The notes under the pieces were generated by a model that was given only the letters and a program-made list of their open reading frames with translations, had not been told where the DNA came from and ran no database searches. Of a stretch of 64,000 nt of DNA, positions 1 through 8,839 are shown one piece after another; the stretch's first letter is position 1, and the number at the start of each line of letters is the position of its first letter. A program made the translations under genes and the position numbers. Source of the stretch: Acidipropionibacterium sp. (GTDB lineage: Bacteria; Actinomycetota; Actinomycetes; Propionibacteriales; Propionibacteriaceae); contig JALCLH010000002.1 of the NCBI GenBank assembly GCA_022647765.1, positions 124,001 to 188,000 of the forward strand, given 5' to 3'.

Positions 1-188
1 TGCACCGCGTACACGGAACCGTCGCGGCAGTTGAAGACGGCGACCTGCTCGCCGTCGATCAGCGCGGCGGTGCCGAGGTCCGGGATCAGATCGGCCAGAT
101 CGCAGACCGGCAGCCAGCCCTCGCCGTCCACCACCGTCGCCCTGTCCCGGCCGCTGCCCGTCCCCATCTGTCGTGTCGTCGACGTCAT
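1..188 (-). CDS. nirD: Nitrite reductase small subunit NirD (partial)
   Basis: N-terminal 62 codons of the small subunit of assimilatory NAD(P)H-nitrite reductase; the gene runs off the left edge. The translation begins MTSTTRQMGTGSGRDR and reaches a Rieske-like NirD start (W-L-P-V-C-D-L, then D-G-E-Q-V-A-V-F-N-C-R-D-G). It lies 50 bp downstream of nirB on the same strand, the usual nirBD order, so both subunits are probably made from one transcript. The ATG at 188 is the first in-frame start and a purine-rich GATCGGAGAA precedes it. The C-terminal half cannot be judged. Confidence 0.85.
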   Translation of the reverse strand, partial: MTSTTRQMGTGSGRDRATVVDGEGWLPVCDLADLIPDLGTAALIDGEQVAVFNCRDGSVYAV

Positions 189-238
189 GATCTCGGTTCT
201 CCGATCCTTGGAAACTTCGCGGGTTCCCGGCGTCCCCC

Positions 239-2803
239 TCATCTCGACACCAGCTCCCGGCGCTCCTCGGGCCTGATCGGCCGGTGCTGGGCGCGCTCGG
301 GCACATAGCGCAGATGCTCGTCGTGCAGCTCCGGCGCGTTGACGAAGGAGATGAACTGGCGCAGCCGCACCGGATCCTCCAACACCTCGCGCCACTCGTC
401 CTTGTAGCTGTCGACATGGGCCGCCATATAGGCGTCCAGATCCGCGCAGATGCCCAGCGAGTCCTCGAAGATCACCTGGCGCAGCCCCTCGATGCCGCCG
501 TCCAGCTCCTCGATCCATCGCGCGGTGCGCTGGAGCCGGTCCGCGGTGCGGATGTAGTAGACCACGAACCGGTCGATCGCGGTGACCAGCGCGGCGTCGT
601 CCAGATCCTCGGCGAGCAGGTCGGAATGGCGCGGATTGAAGCCGCCGTTGCCGCCCACGTAGAGGTTCCAGCCCTTCTCGGTGGCGATCACCCCGACGTC
701 CTTGCTCCTGGCCTCCGCGCACTCCCGGGCGCATCCGGAGACGCCGAATTTCAGCTTGTGCGGGGAGCGGATTCCGCGGAATCGCAGCTCGAGGCGGACG
801 GCCATCGACTCGGAGTCCTTGACCCCGTAGCGGCACCACGACGATCCCAGGCAGGACTTCACGTTGCGAAGCGCCTTGCCGTAGGCCTGACCGGACTCGA
901 AACCGGCGTCGATCAGCCTGGTCCAGATGGCCGGCAACTGCTCCAGCCGAGCGCCGAGCATATCGATGCGCTGGGCCCCGGTCACCTTCGTGTAGAGCCC
1001 GAACTCCTTGGCGATGGTGCCGATGGCGACCAGCCCGTCGGGGGTGACCTCGCCGCCCGGGATCCGCGGCACCACCGAGTAGGAGCCGTCCTTCTGCATA
1101 TTGGCGAGCACCCGGTCGTTGGTGTCCTGGAGTGGCGCGCGGTCGGGGTCGAGGGCGTGGGCGCTGGTGAGATGGGCCAGGATCGCTGCGATGGCGGGCT
1201 TGCAGATGTCGCATCCGTCGCCGCCGTTGCCGTGCCGCTGGAGGATTTCGGAGAAGGTGTCGGCTCCGGAGACCCGAACGGCGTCGAACAGCTCGCGCCG
1301 CGACATCGAGAAGTGCTCGCACATGGCGTGCGAGACGGTCTGGCCCATGGCGGTGAGCTCGCGGTCCAGGATGCGCCGCACCAGCGGCTCGCAGGATCCG
1401 CAGGTGGTGCAGGCCTTGGTGAGATCGGAGATCTCGGGGACGGTGGTGCAGCCGCCCTCGCGCACCGCGGAGGCGATCTCGCCGGCGGTGACGCTGTTGC
1501 AGGAGCACACCAGGGCGTCCGGCGGGAGGTCGACCGAGGGGGCGGCGCCGGCGCCCTCGGGCATCAAAAATGCAGCCGGGTCGGCGCCCAGCTCGCGGCC
1601 GAGCAGGGGCCGCAGCATCGAGTAGCTGCCCTCGGCGCCGTCGCCGACCAGCATCCCGCCGAGCAGGGTGCGGCCGTCGTCGGTGAGCACCAGACGCCGG
1701 TAAGTGCGCGCGATGGGGTCGGTGTAGAGGACGGTCACCGCATCCGGAGTGGTGGCGAAGGCGTCCCCGAAACTGGCCGCCTCGATCGAGGGGAATTTGA
1801 GCTTCGCGGAGTCGTCGAGTTCACCGAGCCGGACGTCCTCACGTCCCAGCAGGACGTCGACCAGCGCGTCGGCCTGCTGATTCCCGGGGGCGATGAGGCC
1901 GGGAAGGGTGCCGTCGAGGGTGGCGACGTCCCCGATCGCATAGACGTCGGGAGCGCTGGTGCGGCACATGTCGTCTATGAGGACGCCGCCGCGCGGGCCG
2001 GTGGTGATGCCCTGGGCGGCGGCGAGTTCGGCGCGGGGGCGGATGCCGGTGGAGACCACGACGAGCCGCGCGTCCAGCACCGCTCCGCCGCAGCTCACCG
2101 CAGTGACCTCGCCGTCCTCGCCGGCGATGATCCGATCGGCCCGGGCGCCGGTCCGGATATGAATGCCGGCCTCCTCGACGAGCCTGGCGACCAGCGCGCC
2201 GCCACCGGCGTCCAGCTGGTCGGAGAGGATGTGCCGAGACTGCACCACCGTGACATCGAGGCCGAGCTCGACCAGGGCGCCGGCGGCTTCGACGCCGAGG
2301 AGTCCGCCGCCCATCACGACCGCCGGCGGCTTGGTGCCGGGCGATTCTTCGAGCAGCTTCTCGGCGCGCCGGCCGATGCCCTGGACGTCGGCGAGGCTGC
2401 GGTACACGAAGACGCCGGGGAGGTCGATGCCCTGGATCGGCGGGCGGAGGCCGTCCGCTCCGGTGGCCAGCACCAGCCGGTCCCAGGGGAGGACTTCGCC
2501 GGACTCGCATTCGACGGTGTGATGCTCCAGGTCGAGCGCCGTCACCTGATCGCCGGTCCGCAGATGCACACCGGGGTCCGACCAGAGCAACGGGCGCCCG
2601 AGCTCGAGCTCCTCGGGACGGCAGTCGCGCAGGATATTGGTGAGGTGCACCCGGTCGTAGGGCCGGATCGGTTCCTCGCCGACCACGGTGATGTCGAAAT
2701 GGCGCTCCGGGTCCTGCTCGCGCAGGCGCTCGGTGAACCGGTGGGCGACCATTCCGCCACCGACCACGAGCACCTTGATGCTGTCTTCAACCACCCTGCT
2801 CAT
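239..2803 (-). CDS. nirB: Nitrite reductase [NAD(P)H] large subunit NirB
   Basis: 854-aa cytoplasmic enzyme that reduces nitrite to ammonium with NAD(P)H. Domains in order: FAD/NAD pyridine-nucleotide oxidoreductase (V-L-V-V-G-G-G near residues 11-17); a BFD-like [2Fe-2S] domain with Cys-X-Cys and Cys-X2-Cys pairs near 430-470; the nitrite/sulfite reductase core with C-X5-C (near 650) and C-X3-C (near 690), which bind the [4Fe-4S]-siroheme centre. The open frame extends 47 codons further upstream, but the ATG at 2803 has a GGAGG 6 bases before it and starts right at the FAD domain, so it is preferred. The promoter region carries two palindromes at 2888-2923. Confidence 0.95.
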   Translation of the reverse strand: MSRVVEDSIKVLVVGGGMVAHRFTERLREQDPERHFDITVVGEEPIRPYDRVHLTNILRDCRPEELELGRPLLWSDPGVHLRTGDQVTALDLEHHTVECESGEVLPWDRLVLATGADGLRPPIQGIDLPGVFVYRSLADVQGIGRRAEKLLEESPGTKPPAVVMGGGLLGVEAAGALVELGLDVTVVQSRHILSDQLDAGGGALVARLVEEAGIHIRTGARADRIIAGEDGEVTAVSCGGAVLDARLVVVSTGIRPRAELAAAQGITTGPRGGVLIDDMCRTSAPDVYAIGDVATLDGTLPGLIAPGNQQADALVDVLLGREDVRLGELDDSAKLKFPSIEAASFGDAFATTPDAVTVLYTDPIARTYRRLVLTDDGRTLLGGMLVGDGAEGSYSMLRPLLGRELGADPAAFLMPEGAGAAPSVDLPPDALVCSCNSVTAGEIASAVREGGCTTVPEISDLTKACTTCGSCEPLVRRILDRELTAMGQTVSHAMCEHFSMSRRELFDAVRVSGADTFSEILQRHGNGGDGCDICKPAIAAILAHLTSAHALDPDRAPLQDTNDRVLANMQKDGSYSVVPRIPGGEVTPDGLVAIGTIAKEFGLYTKVTGAQRIDMLGARLEQLPAIWTRLIDAGFESGQAYGKALRNVKSCLGSSWCRYGVKDSESMAVRLELRFRGIRSPHKLKFGVSGCARECAEARSKDVGVIATEKGWNLYVGGNGGFNPRHSDLLAEDLDDAALVTAIDRFVVYYIRTADRLQRTARWIEELDGGIEGLRQVIFEDSLGICADLDAYMAAHVDSYKDEWREVLEDPVRLRQFISFVNAPELHDEHLRYVPERAQHRPIRPEERRELVSR

Positions 2804-2887
2804 CCGCGCCTCCGATGTCTGCGTGCTCGCCTCGCAAGCCGGGAGGACCCGCGAAACTGGTAGTGAGGCTACTGACGGCATGTATTT

Positions 2888-2923
2888 CCGGTGTTTCACC
2901 GGGATTAACCGTGTGTAACACGG
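2888..2923. promoter_or_regulatory. Two tandem 15-bp palindromes between nirB and a divergent gene
   Basis: CCGGTGTTTCACCGG (2888-2902) and CCGTGTGTAACACGG (2909-2923) are both perfect 6-3-6 inverted repeats with related sequence, and their centres are 21 bp apart, about two helical turns. They lie between the divergent nirB and the small gene at 2962, upstream of that gene's -10 box (TACGGT, 2949-2954). This looks like a dimeric repressor or activator operator. The regulator is unknown. Confidence 0.5.
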
Positions 2924-2961
2924 GGGGTGATGCAGACAGTCCACCCGCTACGGTGAGTGTC

Positions 2962-3225
2962 ATGGAGTTCGGCGCGTGGGCACGACGTGTGCAGAGGTTG
3001 TCGCGACCGCTGTGCACCCCGGAGGCTGCGGCCGGCACGGCGAAGATGGCAGAGAGTGGCGACTGGGATGTTGTCGCCTTCGGGTCCGTGATGACTCTCC
3101 TGCGAGCTGGCTGCCTGGCTGACGAGGACCGCCAGGTCGCCATCGAGTTCGCCCGGGAAGGTATCTGGTTCGGGAAAAAAACTAGCCGGATCCTTCTCCA
3201 GCGTCTTGAGCCTGCGAAGGTCTGA
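2962..3225 (+). CDS. Small hypothetical protein, 87 aa
   Basis: Not recognised. It starts MEFGAWARRVQRL, is basic at the N-terminus, has no signal peptide or membrane segment, and contains a helical-looking middle (D-W-D-V-V-A-F-G-S-V-M-T-L-L-R-A-G). It is divergent from nirB. A TACGGT -10 box ends 7 bases before the ATG, so the transcript is probably leaderless. A hairpin follows shortly after the stop codon. Promoter, start and terminator all fit a real small gene, but no function can be given. Confidence 0.6.
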   Translation: MEFGAWARRVQRLSRPLCTPEAAAGTAKMAESGDWDVVAFGSVMTLLRAGCLADEDRQVAIEFAREGIWFGKKTSRILLQRLEPAKV

Positions 3226-3242
3226 CCCCCTTCACGTTCTTT

Positions 3243-3272
3243 GAAGTCCCGTGCCTACTGGTGCGGGACTTC
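3243..3272. terminator. Hairpin between convergent genes
   Basis: GAAGTCCCG (3243-3251) pairs perfectly with CGGGACTTC (3264-3272) around a 12-base loop. A second small stem (CATCAT/GATGAT) follows. It lies between the stop codons of the gene at 2962 and the convergent gene at 3301, so it is a likely bidirectional terminator, though it lacks a U-tract. Confidence 0.6.
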
Positions 3273-3300
3273 ATCATTGTGATGATGTCGGCATAAGACG

Positions 3301-4290
3301 TCAGGCCGGGAGGGTCAGCCAGCCGTAACAGTTGTGAACATGGCCGCCGGAACGCCACAGATCGATCATCGTGCGGTGCAGGCGGGAGTCGTAGGGCAGC
3401 TCGTCGAGCACCTCGGCAACCCGCTCGCCGTCCTTGTAGGGACGATCGAAACCGAAGAACATCCCGGACCCGTCGGAGACCGGACGGTCCCACACGGTCC
3501 AGCGCCGGGCGAAGGCATCCATGTTGGAGCCCGGCATCCGCCCCATCAGATCGCTGTCGAGCAGCCAGGAGTAGCACACCGCCGTATTGAATGCGCCTGG
3601 CTCAGCGGAGACATTGAATGCGCCGGGCTCCGCAGCCAGATTTCCGAAGTGATCATGGAAGAAAGCCCGCGCCCGCCCCAGAGAGGCATCGACCGCATCG
3701 GGGGCCAGCGAGCCGATCGGCGCGATGTGAGTGGACAGCACCAGACTCCCCTCACCGGCATTCTCACGCCCCAGATCCGAGCGGGCGATCTCGAACTGGA
3801 GACGGCCCAGCTGGGCGAAGCCGCCGCGCCAGATCATCTCGAGCCAACCTGCCTGTCCCAGCCCGAACCTCCCGGTCACCGCGATCGTCTTGCGCACCTG
3901 GCGGCCGAGGTCGGCCACCGTGGCGGCGATCACCTCATCGGGATAGCCGATGTCACGCCAGTAGGCCTCGACGTCGGGCGCGGTGATGATCAGGGCCGCC
4001 AGCGGCACCGCCCCCTCAACCCTGAAGACGCCCTCGATCCCCTCACCGCCACCATCTCCGAGACCAGCCAGGTCGGCGTCCGAGAAGAGGGTCTTCTGAC
4101 CGAAGAAATGCCCGATCCGGGCGCGCATCCCATCGGCCAGCTCGGCCGTCCGGGCGGTCGCAGCCTGGTCGGCAGCGACAGCGCGAAGAAGACTCCGGGT
4201 CGGCGCAAGCAGGTCCCCGCCCAGGCCGAGGCGGTCGAGCAGGCTGTCGCTGACCGCGGCGAAGAGCTCGCCGCTTGAAGGTGAGGTCAT
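3301..4290 (-). CDS. GNAT-like acyltransferase (NAT_N/GNAT_C type)
   Basis: 329 aa. The C-terminus (L-H-R-T-M-I-D-L-W-R-S-G-G-H-V-H-N-C-Y-G-W) resembles the GNAT_C ending of the acyltransferase-domain family with an N-terminal DUF5596-type domain. Members are often coded beside glycoside hydrolases, and here the gene follows a GH29 gene on the same strand after a 43-bp gap, so an operon is likely. The substrate is unknown. Around residues 222-238 the heptapeptide A-E-P-G-A-F-N occurs twice, nine residues apart, from a 27-bp in-frame duplication (about 3586-3639). Family assignment is from sequence flavour only. Confidence 0.7.
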   Translation of the reverse strand: MTSPSSGELFAAVSDSLLDRLGLGGDLLAPTRSLLRAVAADQAATARTAELADGMRARIGHFFGQKTLFSDADLAGLGDGGGEGIEGVFRVEGAVPLAALIITAPDVEAYWRDIGYPDEVIAATVADLGRQVRKTIAVTGRFGLGQAGWLEMIWRGGFAQLGRLQFEIARSDLGRENAGEGSLVLSTHIAPIGSLAPDAVDASLGRARAFFHDHFGNLAAEPGAFNVSAEPGAFNTAVCYSWLLDSDLMGRMPGSNMDAFARRWTVWDRPVSDGSGMFFGFDRPYKDGERVAEVLDELPYDSRLHRTMIDLWRSGGHVHNCYGWLTLPA

Positions 4291-4333
4291 CTGAAACTCC
4301 TTCGCCGGCGGCCGGGCGGCTCATCGGTCGGCG

Positions 4334-5659
4334 TCATCTGAGGGTGACCTCGAGGACCGTGTCCACCGGGTCGGGCAGCGGATAGGTCCACTCCGGCTGG
4401 GGGCCGAATGAGACGAAGGTCTCCTCGGGGTGATCGGCCACCGACCAGGCGTCGACGAGCGGAACCTCGGAGCCGTCGGAGAGCAGGTGGACCCCGGCGA
4501 CCTGGTCGCGATTCAAGCCCTGGAGCTGGAGGGGCCCGATCGGCGGTTCCATCACATGGGCGTAGAGATGGCCATGGCCGGCAGTCCACCAGCCCCAGTC
4601 GGGCTTGGGCAGTCCAGCGGGTCCGCATCCGCGGATCGACCGGGCGTTGGCTTCCATCCACTCCCCGATCTCGGCGAGGATCCGTCGGCACTGCGCGGGG
4701 AACACCCCGTGCGCGTCGGGGCCGACATTGAGCAGAATGTTGCCGCCCTTGGCGACGCACTCCACCAGCTTGTGGATGAGCATCGGGGCGGTCTTCCAGT
4801 CGGCGTCGGAACGGCAGTAGCCCCAGTGATTGTTGAGGGTGAGGCAGCTCTCCCAGGGCACCGGACGTCCGTCGACGCCGCGGACTCCCTCGGCCGGGAT
4901 CACCTGCTCCGGCGAGGTGAAGTCGCCGGAGAACGGGTCCGGAGTGCCGGTGAGGATCGAGCCGGGTTCGGGACCCGATCCCTCCAGGCGATTGTCCAGG
5001 ACGGCGTCGGGCTGGAGCTCGCGGACGATCTTGATGAGGTCGGCCGCGTCCCACTGCCCGGGACCCATCCCGGGGTAGGAGAAGTCGAACCAGAGGATGT
5101 CCAGCTCGCCGTAGTTCGAACAGATCTCGCGGACCTGGCCGTGCATGAAGGCGCGGTAGGAGTCCAGATCTGGAGCGTGGTCGCGGAACTCCTCGGCGTC
5201 GCGCATCGGGTGGTGAAGGTCACCGAAGTGCGGGTAGTCGGGCCGCGACCAGTCCAGCAGCGAGAAGTACAGGCCCACCTTGATACCGCGGGCCCGGAAT
5301 GCCGCCAGGAACTCCGCGACGAAGTCGCGGCCCAGGCGGGCCGCGGTGGTGTAGTCGGACAGCTTGGAGTCGAAGAGGGCATAGCCGTCGTGGTGCTTGG
5401 CGGTGAGGACGGCGTATTTCATTCCGGCGGCTTCGGCGGTGGCGGCCCAGGCGTCGAAGTCCGGATCGGGCTGGAAGGCGTCGACAGCCGGCTGGTAGTC
5501 CTCAACGCTCAGTCGCTCGTAGGAGCGGACCCATTCGCCACGGGCGGGCACCGCGTACGCGCCCCAGTGGATGAACATGCCGAAGCGGTCCTCGCGCCAC
5601 CCCCGCGAACGATCGAAGCGGGGATCCAGGGGCTCGGGTCGGCCGAGTTCGTGCGCCAT
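4334..5659 (-). CDS. Alpha-L-fucosidase, GH29 family
   Basis: 441-aa retaining glycosidase expected to release L-fucose from glycans. The N-terminus has the GH29 signature F-G-M-F-I-H-W-G-A-Y, then A-K-H-H-D-G-Y-A-L-F-D-S near residue 85, and the nucleophile region D-I-L-W-F-D-F-S-Y-P-G near 185-195, where the Asp after Phe is the likely catalytic residue. There is no signal peptide, so it acts in the cytosol on imported oligosaccharide. The acyltransferase gene follows it. A palindromic repeat (5727-5804) lies just upstream. The substrate could be another alpha-L-fucoside-like sugar. Confidence 0.88.
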   Translation of the reverse strand: MAHELGRPEPLDPRFDRSRGWREDRFGMFIHWGAYAVPARGEWVRSYERLSVEDYQPAVDAFQPDPDFDAWAATAEAAGMKYAVLTAKHHDGYALFDSKLSDYTTAARLGRDFVAEFLAAFRARGIKVGLYFSLLDWSRPDYPHFGDLHHPMRDAEEFRDHAPDLDSYRAFMHGQVREICSNYGELDILWFDFSYPGMGPGQWDAADLIKIVRELQPDAVLDNRLEGSGPEPGSILTGTPDPFSGDFTSPEQVIPAEGVRGVDGRPVPWESCLTLNNHWGYCRSDADWKTAPMLIHKLVECVAKGGNILLNVGPDAHGVFPAQCRRILAEIGEWMEANARSIRGCGPAGLPKPDWGWWTAGHGHLYAHVMEPPIGPLQLQGLNRDQVAGVHLLSDGSEVPLVDAWSVADHPEETFVSFGPQPEWTYPLPDPVDTVLEVTLR

Positions 5660-5726
5660 GGGACCATCCTGCCGCCATCGGGACCCCAGTGCGAGGTCCG
5701 CTCAGTGCCGGTGCTCCCGGCCGATG

Positions 5727-5804
5727 CACGGATTTCGTACGAGACGGTGGCCCGTCTGACCCGGGAACGCGCGAATCGGCGTGGATCTCGTAAGAAATCC
5801 GTGG
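5727..5804. repeat. Palindromic repeat with GGATTTC(G/T)TACGAGAC arms
   Basis: CACGGATTTCGTACGAGAC at the left and CTCGTAAGAAATCCGTGG at the right form an imperfect hairpin with a loop of about 40 bases. The same arms occur at 24178-24255. It is intergenic, between the start of the fucosidase gene and the end of the gene at 5847, and is probably a dispersed extragenic palindrome. Confidence 0.65.
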
Positions 5805-5846
5805 ACTGTGCCAGCAGGCAGGAGCACGGGAGGGCCGGCCGGGGGA

Positions 5847-6497
5847 TCACATGTCGCGATAGCGCTCGGCGATCGCCATCGCGTGCACCAGCTGCGGGGC
5901 GCTCAACGGCTGCACATACCCGGGGGTGTCGCGCTGGATGCGCCACGACTCGCTCAGCGGCTGAACCGGAACCGGGTCGAAGCCGAAGGCGTCGAGCAGC
6001 CGCGACACCACGGTCAGCGCGACCGGGAAGTCGCTGGCCGCCACCAGGGCGCGGCGGTCGGGGTCGCCGGCGGGGAGGGCGGCGGTGGTGATCTCGGCGG
6101 CCGCGATGTGGTTGAAGGCCTTGACGACGAAGGACTCCGGGAGGTGCTCCTGGAGCAGCTGCGAGGTGGTCGTCGTCTCCTCGTCGAGGGCCGCGATCCG
6201 GCCGTCGCGCTGCGGATAGTAGTTGTTCGTGTCGATGACGATCTTGCCGGCCAGCGGCGCGGCCGGAACGGTGCCGATCTCCTTGAGGGGAATGGTCACC
6301 ACAGCGATATCGGCCGCCTCCGCGGCCTCCGCGGGAGTGGCCGCCGCGCGGGCGTGATCACCGAGTTCGGCCAGCAGGTCGCCGAGCACCTGGGGCCCGC
6401 GCCGGTTGCTGAGGACGACGTCATACCCGAGGGAGACCGCCTTCCGGGCGATCTGTCCGCCGATGTTTCCTGCACCGATCAATCCAATAGTTGTCAT
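5847..6497 (-). CDS. NADPH-dependent F420 reductase-like oxidoreductase
   Basis: 216 aa with an N-terminal Rossmann motif (M-T-T-I-G-L-I-G-A-G-N-I-G) followed by S-N-R-R-G, which is typical for NADP 2'-phosphate binding in the NADP-dependent F420-reductase (NpdG-like) family. Later V-V-I-D-T-N-N-Y-Y and V-K-A-F-N-H-I fit the same family. Whether it uses F420 or another acceptor cannot be told. The ATG at 6497 is preferred over an upstream start because it begins the Rossmann fold and a TACTGT -10 box (6505-6510) ends 7 bases before it, predicting a leaderless mRNA. It stands alone. Confidence 0.8.
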   Translation of the reverse strand: MTTIGLIGAGNIGGQIARKAVSLGYDVVLSNRRGPQVLGDLLAELGDHARAAATPAEAAEAADIAVVTIPLKEIGTVPAAPLAGKIVIDTNNYYPQRDGRIAALDEETTTTSQLLQEHLPESFVVKAFNHIAAAEITTAALPAGDPDRRALVAASDFPVALTVVSRLLDAFGFDPVPVQPLSESWRIQRDTPGYVQPLSAPQLVHAMAIAERYRDM

Positions 6498-6569
6498 GTC
6501 CACGACAGTAGTCGCGTCGAGAAACGCCCTTCTCAGACCCCTCCCCCAGACCCTGCGGCTCGACGCCAC

Positions 6570-7978
6570 TCAGTTCTTGAAGGCGTGCACCGGGGCCGGG
6601 ATATGCCCCCCACGAGCCACGAAGTCGCTCGAGCCGAAGCGGCTGGTCGCCAGGATCGGCGCGCGCCCCAGCAGCCCGCCGAACTCCACCTCATCACCGA
6701 CCTCCTTGCCGGGCACCGGGATGAGCCGGACGGCCGTCGTCTTGTGGTTCATCACCCCGATCGCCGCCTCGTCCGCGATGATCGCCGCCAGCGTCTCGGC
6801 GCTGGTCGAGCCGGGCAGCGCGATCATGTCGAGCCCCACCGAGCAGATCGCGGTCATCGCCTCGAGCTTGTCCAGGCCGATCGCGCCCATCCCGGCGGCC
6901 TCGATCATGCCGATGTCCTCGCTCACCGGGATGAACGACCCCGACAGCCCGCCGACATGGGAGCAGGCCATCATGCCGCCCTTCTTGACGGCGTCATTGA
7001 GCAGGAAGAGGGCCGCGGTGGTGCCGTGCGTGCCGACCCGCTCCACCCCGATCTCCTCCAGGATCCGGCCCACCGAGTCGCCGACGGCCGGGGTCGGGGC
7101 CAGCGACAGATCGACGATCCCGAACGGGACGCCGAGCCGCTCGGCGGCCATCGTCCCGACCAGCTGACCCATCCGGGTCACCTTGAAGGCCGCCTTCTTG
7201 ATGGTCTCGGCCACCGTCCCGAAGGACCGCCCGGGACCTTCTCCAGCGCCCGCTTGATGACGCCGGGGCCGGAGACGCCGACCGAGACGCAGCAGTCCGC
7301 CTCGCCGATACCGTGGAACCCGCCGGCCATGAAGGGGTTGTCACCGACCGCGTTGGCGAAGACCACGAGCTTGGCCGCCCCCAGCCCGGCGGTCGAGGCC
7401 GTGAGCTCGGCGGACTGCTTGATCGCGCGGCCCATCTCGGCGACCGCGGACATGTTGATCCCCGCCCGCGAGGAGCCGATGTTCACCGAGGAGCAGACGT
7501 ACTCGGTCTCGGCGAGAGCCTGCGGGATCGACTCGATGAGCACCTTGTCGCTGTGCGTGCGGCCCTTCTCGACCAGGGCGGTGAAGCCGCCGAGGAAGTC
7601 GACGCCGACCTCCCTGGCGGCGGCGTCCAGGGTGCGGGCGAAGGGCACGTAGTCGGCCTCCCCGCCGGCCGCGGCGACCAGTGAGATCGGCGTCACGGTG
7701 ATCCGCTTGTTGATGATCGGGATGCCGAGCTCGGTCTCGATCCCCTGGCAGGTCGCCACCAGATCCTTGGCACGGGTGGTGATCCGGTCGTAGATCTTGC
7801 GGCGGGCGACCTCGCCGTCGGAGTCGATGCAGTCCAGCAGCGAGATCCCCATGGTGACGGTGCGGATGTCGAGGCGCTCGTCCTCGATCATGTGGATGGT
7901 CTCGAGGATGTTCTTGGTGGTCGCCGTGTCCATCGGCTCGGGGCGCATGGATTCCGGCTTCATCGATTCGGAATTCAT
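6570..7978 (-). pseudogene. DUF711/UPF0210 (PFL-like) protein, frameshifted
   Basis: Full-length (about 455-469 aa) member of the UPF0210/DUF711 family, related in fold to glycyl-radical enzymes but without known activity. The N-terminal part ([15 protein letters not shown]) and C-terminal part ([19 protein letters not shown]) are in different frames. The junction near 7225-7232 needs one extra base to read [11 protein letters not shown]. It follows the ACT-domain gene by 4 bp, the usual partner order. The start is uncertain: four in-frame ATGs (7978, 7963, 7948, 7933) occur every 15 bases, and the last would give the usual family length. It could be a true pseudogene or a one-base sequence error. 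Confidence 0.75.
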
Positions 7979-7982
7979 CGGA

Positions 7983-8252
7983 TCACAGCCTGTGCATGGC
8001 GTCGAAGATGGCCTCGGACTGGATGTGGACGACAACGCCCACCTGCTCCCCGGCGTCCTTCATCCGCGCCTGCACGGTCGCCAGGTCGGGGGCGTCGTCA
8101 CCCAGGACGCACTGCATGATCATCGTGAAGTAGTCGCCCATCAGGGTCTGGGAGACGTTGACGATATTGACCCCCATCCGGGCCAGCGCCGTGGAGATGG
8201 CGGCGATGATTCCCGGATGGTCGTTCCCGGTGACGGTCATGATGGCGTTCAT
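7983..8252 (-). CDS. ACT domain protein (UPF0237)
   Basis: 89-aa single ACT domain ([17 protein letters not shown]), a small ligand-binding fold that usually senses amino acids. It is coded immediately before the DUF711 gene, a pairing seen widely in Firmicutes and Actinobacteria, so the two proteins probably act together. A GGGAGG ribosome site stands about ten bases before the ATG. The length is normal for UPF0237. Confidence 0.9.
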   Translation of the reverse strand: MNAIMTVTGNDHPGIIAAISTALARMGVNIVNVSQTLMGDYFTMIMQCVLGDDAPDLATVQARMKDAGEQVGVVVHIQSEAIFDAMHRL

Positions 8253-8287
8253 GGTTCCCTATCCTCCCGCATCCCGGGATGCCCCTC

Positions 8288-8839
8288 TCAGGCGATCTGG
8301 TTCCTCAGCAGCGACATGGTGATCGAGTCCCAACGGCGTCCGTCCCACTCGCGGGCCTCCGGGACCCGGCCGGTCACCGTGTAGCCGAGCTGCTCGGCGC
8401 AGCGGATCATCCGGGTGTTGCCGCTCCAGGTGGTGAGGGTCAGGACGCGGGCGCTGGTCTCCAGAAAGGTCTGGCGGGTCCAGGTGGACAGCGCCCGGCG
8501 TCCGATCCCCTGACCCCACAGCCGCGGCTCGAAGATCACCAGACCGAGCTCCCACCAGCCGCCGCCGACGGGCTCGATCTCGAACCTGTTGACGAAGCCG
8601 CACCGGTGGCCCTCCACGGTGATGATGGCGCGATCCCCGGTCCTCACGCGGGGACGCCAGTCCCGGGCGAATTCGCGGTAGCTGCGATTGTCCTGGTCCC
8701 CGAAGTAGGGGCCGTCCCATCGCTTCCACTCGGCGTCGGGCACCTCGACATTCCAGTGCCACAGCCAGATGAGGTCGTCCTCCACCAGGGGGATGACGTC
8801 GACCTGGGGGATCAGGAGCCGCTTCAGTTGAGTGGTCAT
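8288..8839 (-). CDS. GNAT family N-acetyltransferase
   Basis: 183 aa, RimJ/RimL-like GNAT fold. The acetyl-CoA motif region reads E-P-R-L-W-G-Q-G-I-G-R-R-A-L (Q-x-x-G-x-G/A type), and the C-terminus has the usual N-T-R-M-I-R-C-A-E-Q-L-G-Y-T-V-T-G-R. The substrate is unknown. The start overlaps the stop of murQ by 4 bases, so it is translated from the murQ transcript, possibly acting on an amino sugar or a cell-wall peptide. Confidence 0.85.
   Translation of the reverse strand: MTTQLKRLLIPQVDVIPLVEDDLIWLWHWNVEVPDAEWKRWDGPYFGDQDNRSYREFARDWRPRVRTGDRAIITVEGHRCGFVNRFEIEPVGGGWWELGLVIFEPRLWGQGIGRRALSTWTRQTFLETSARVLTLTTWSGNTRMIRCAEQLGYTVTGRVPEAREWDGRRWDSITMSLLRNQIA

Noticed and set aside
284-2863. 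859-aa open frame antisense to nirB
   Set aside because: It is the high-GC mirror of a clear nitrite reductase gene, shows no family motif and has composition typical of antisense frames.
2885-2925. GlnR-type nitrogen box upstream of nirB
   Set aside because: The GTTAA and GAAAC pieces on the minus strand have the wrong spacing and a mismatch to the known GTnAC-n6-GnAAC pattern; the perfect palindromes explain the region better.
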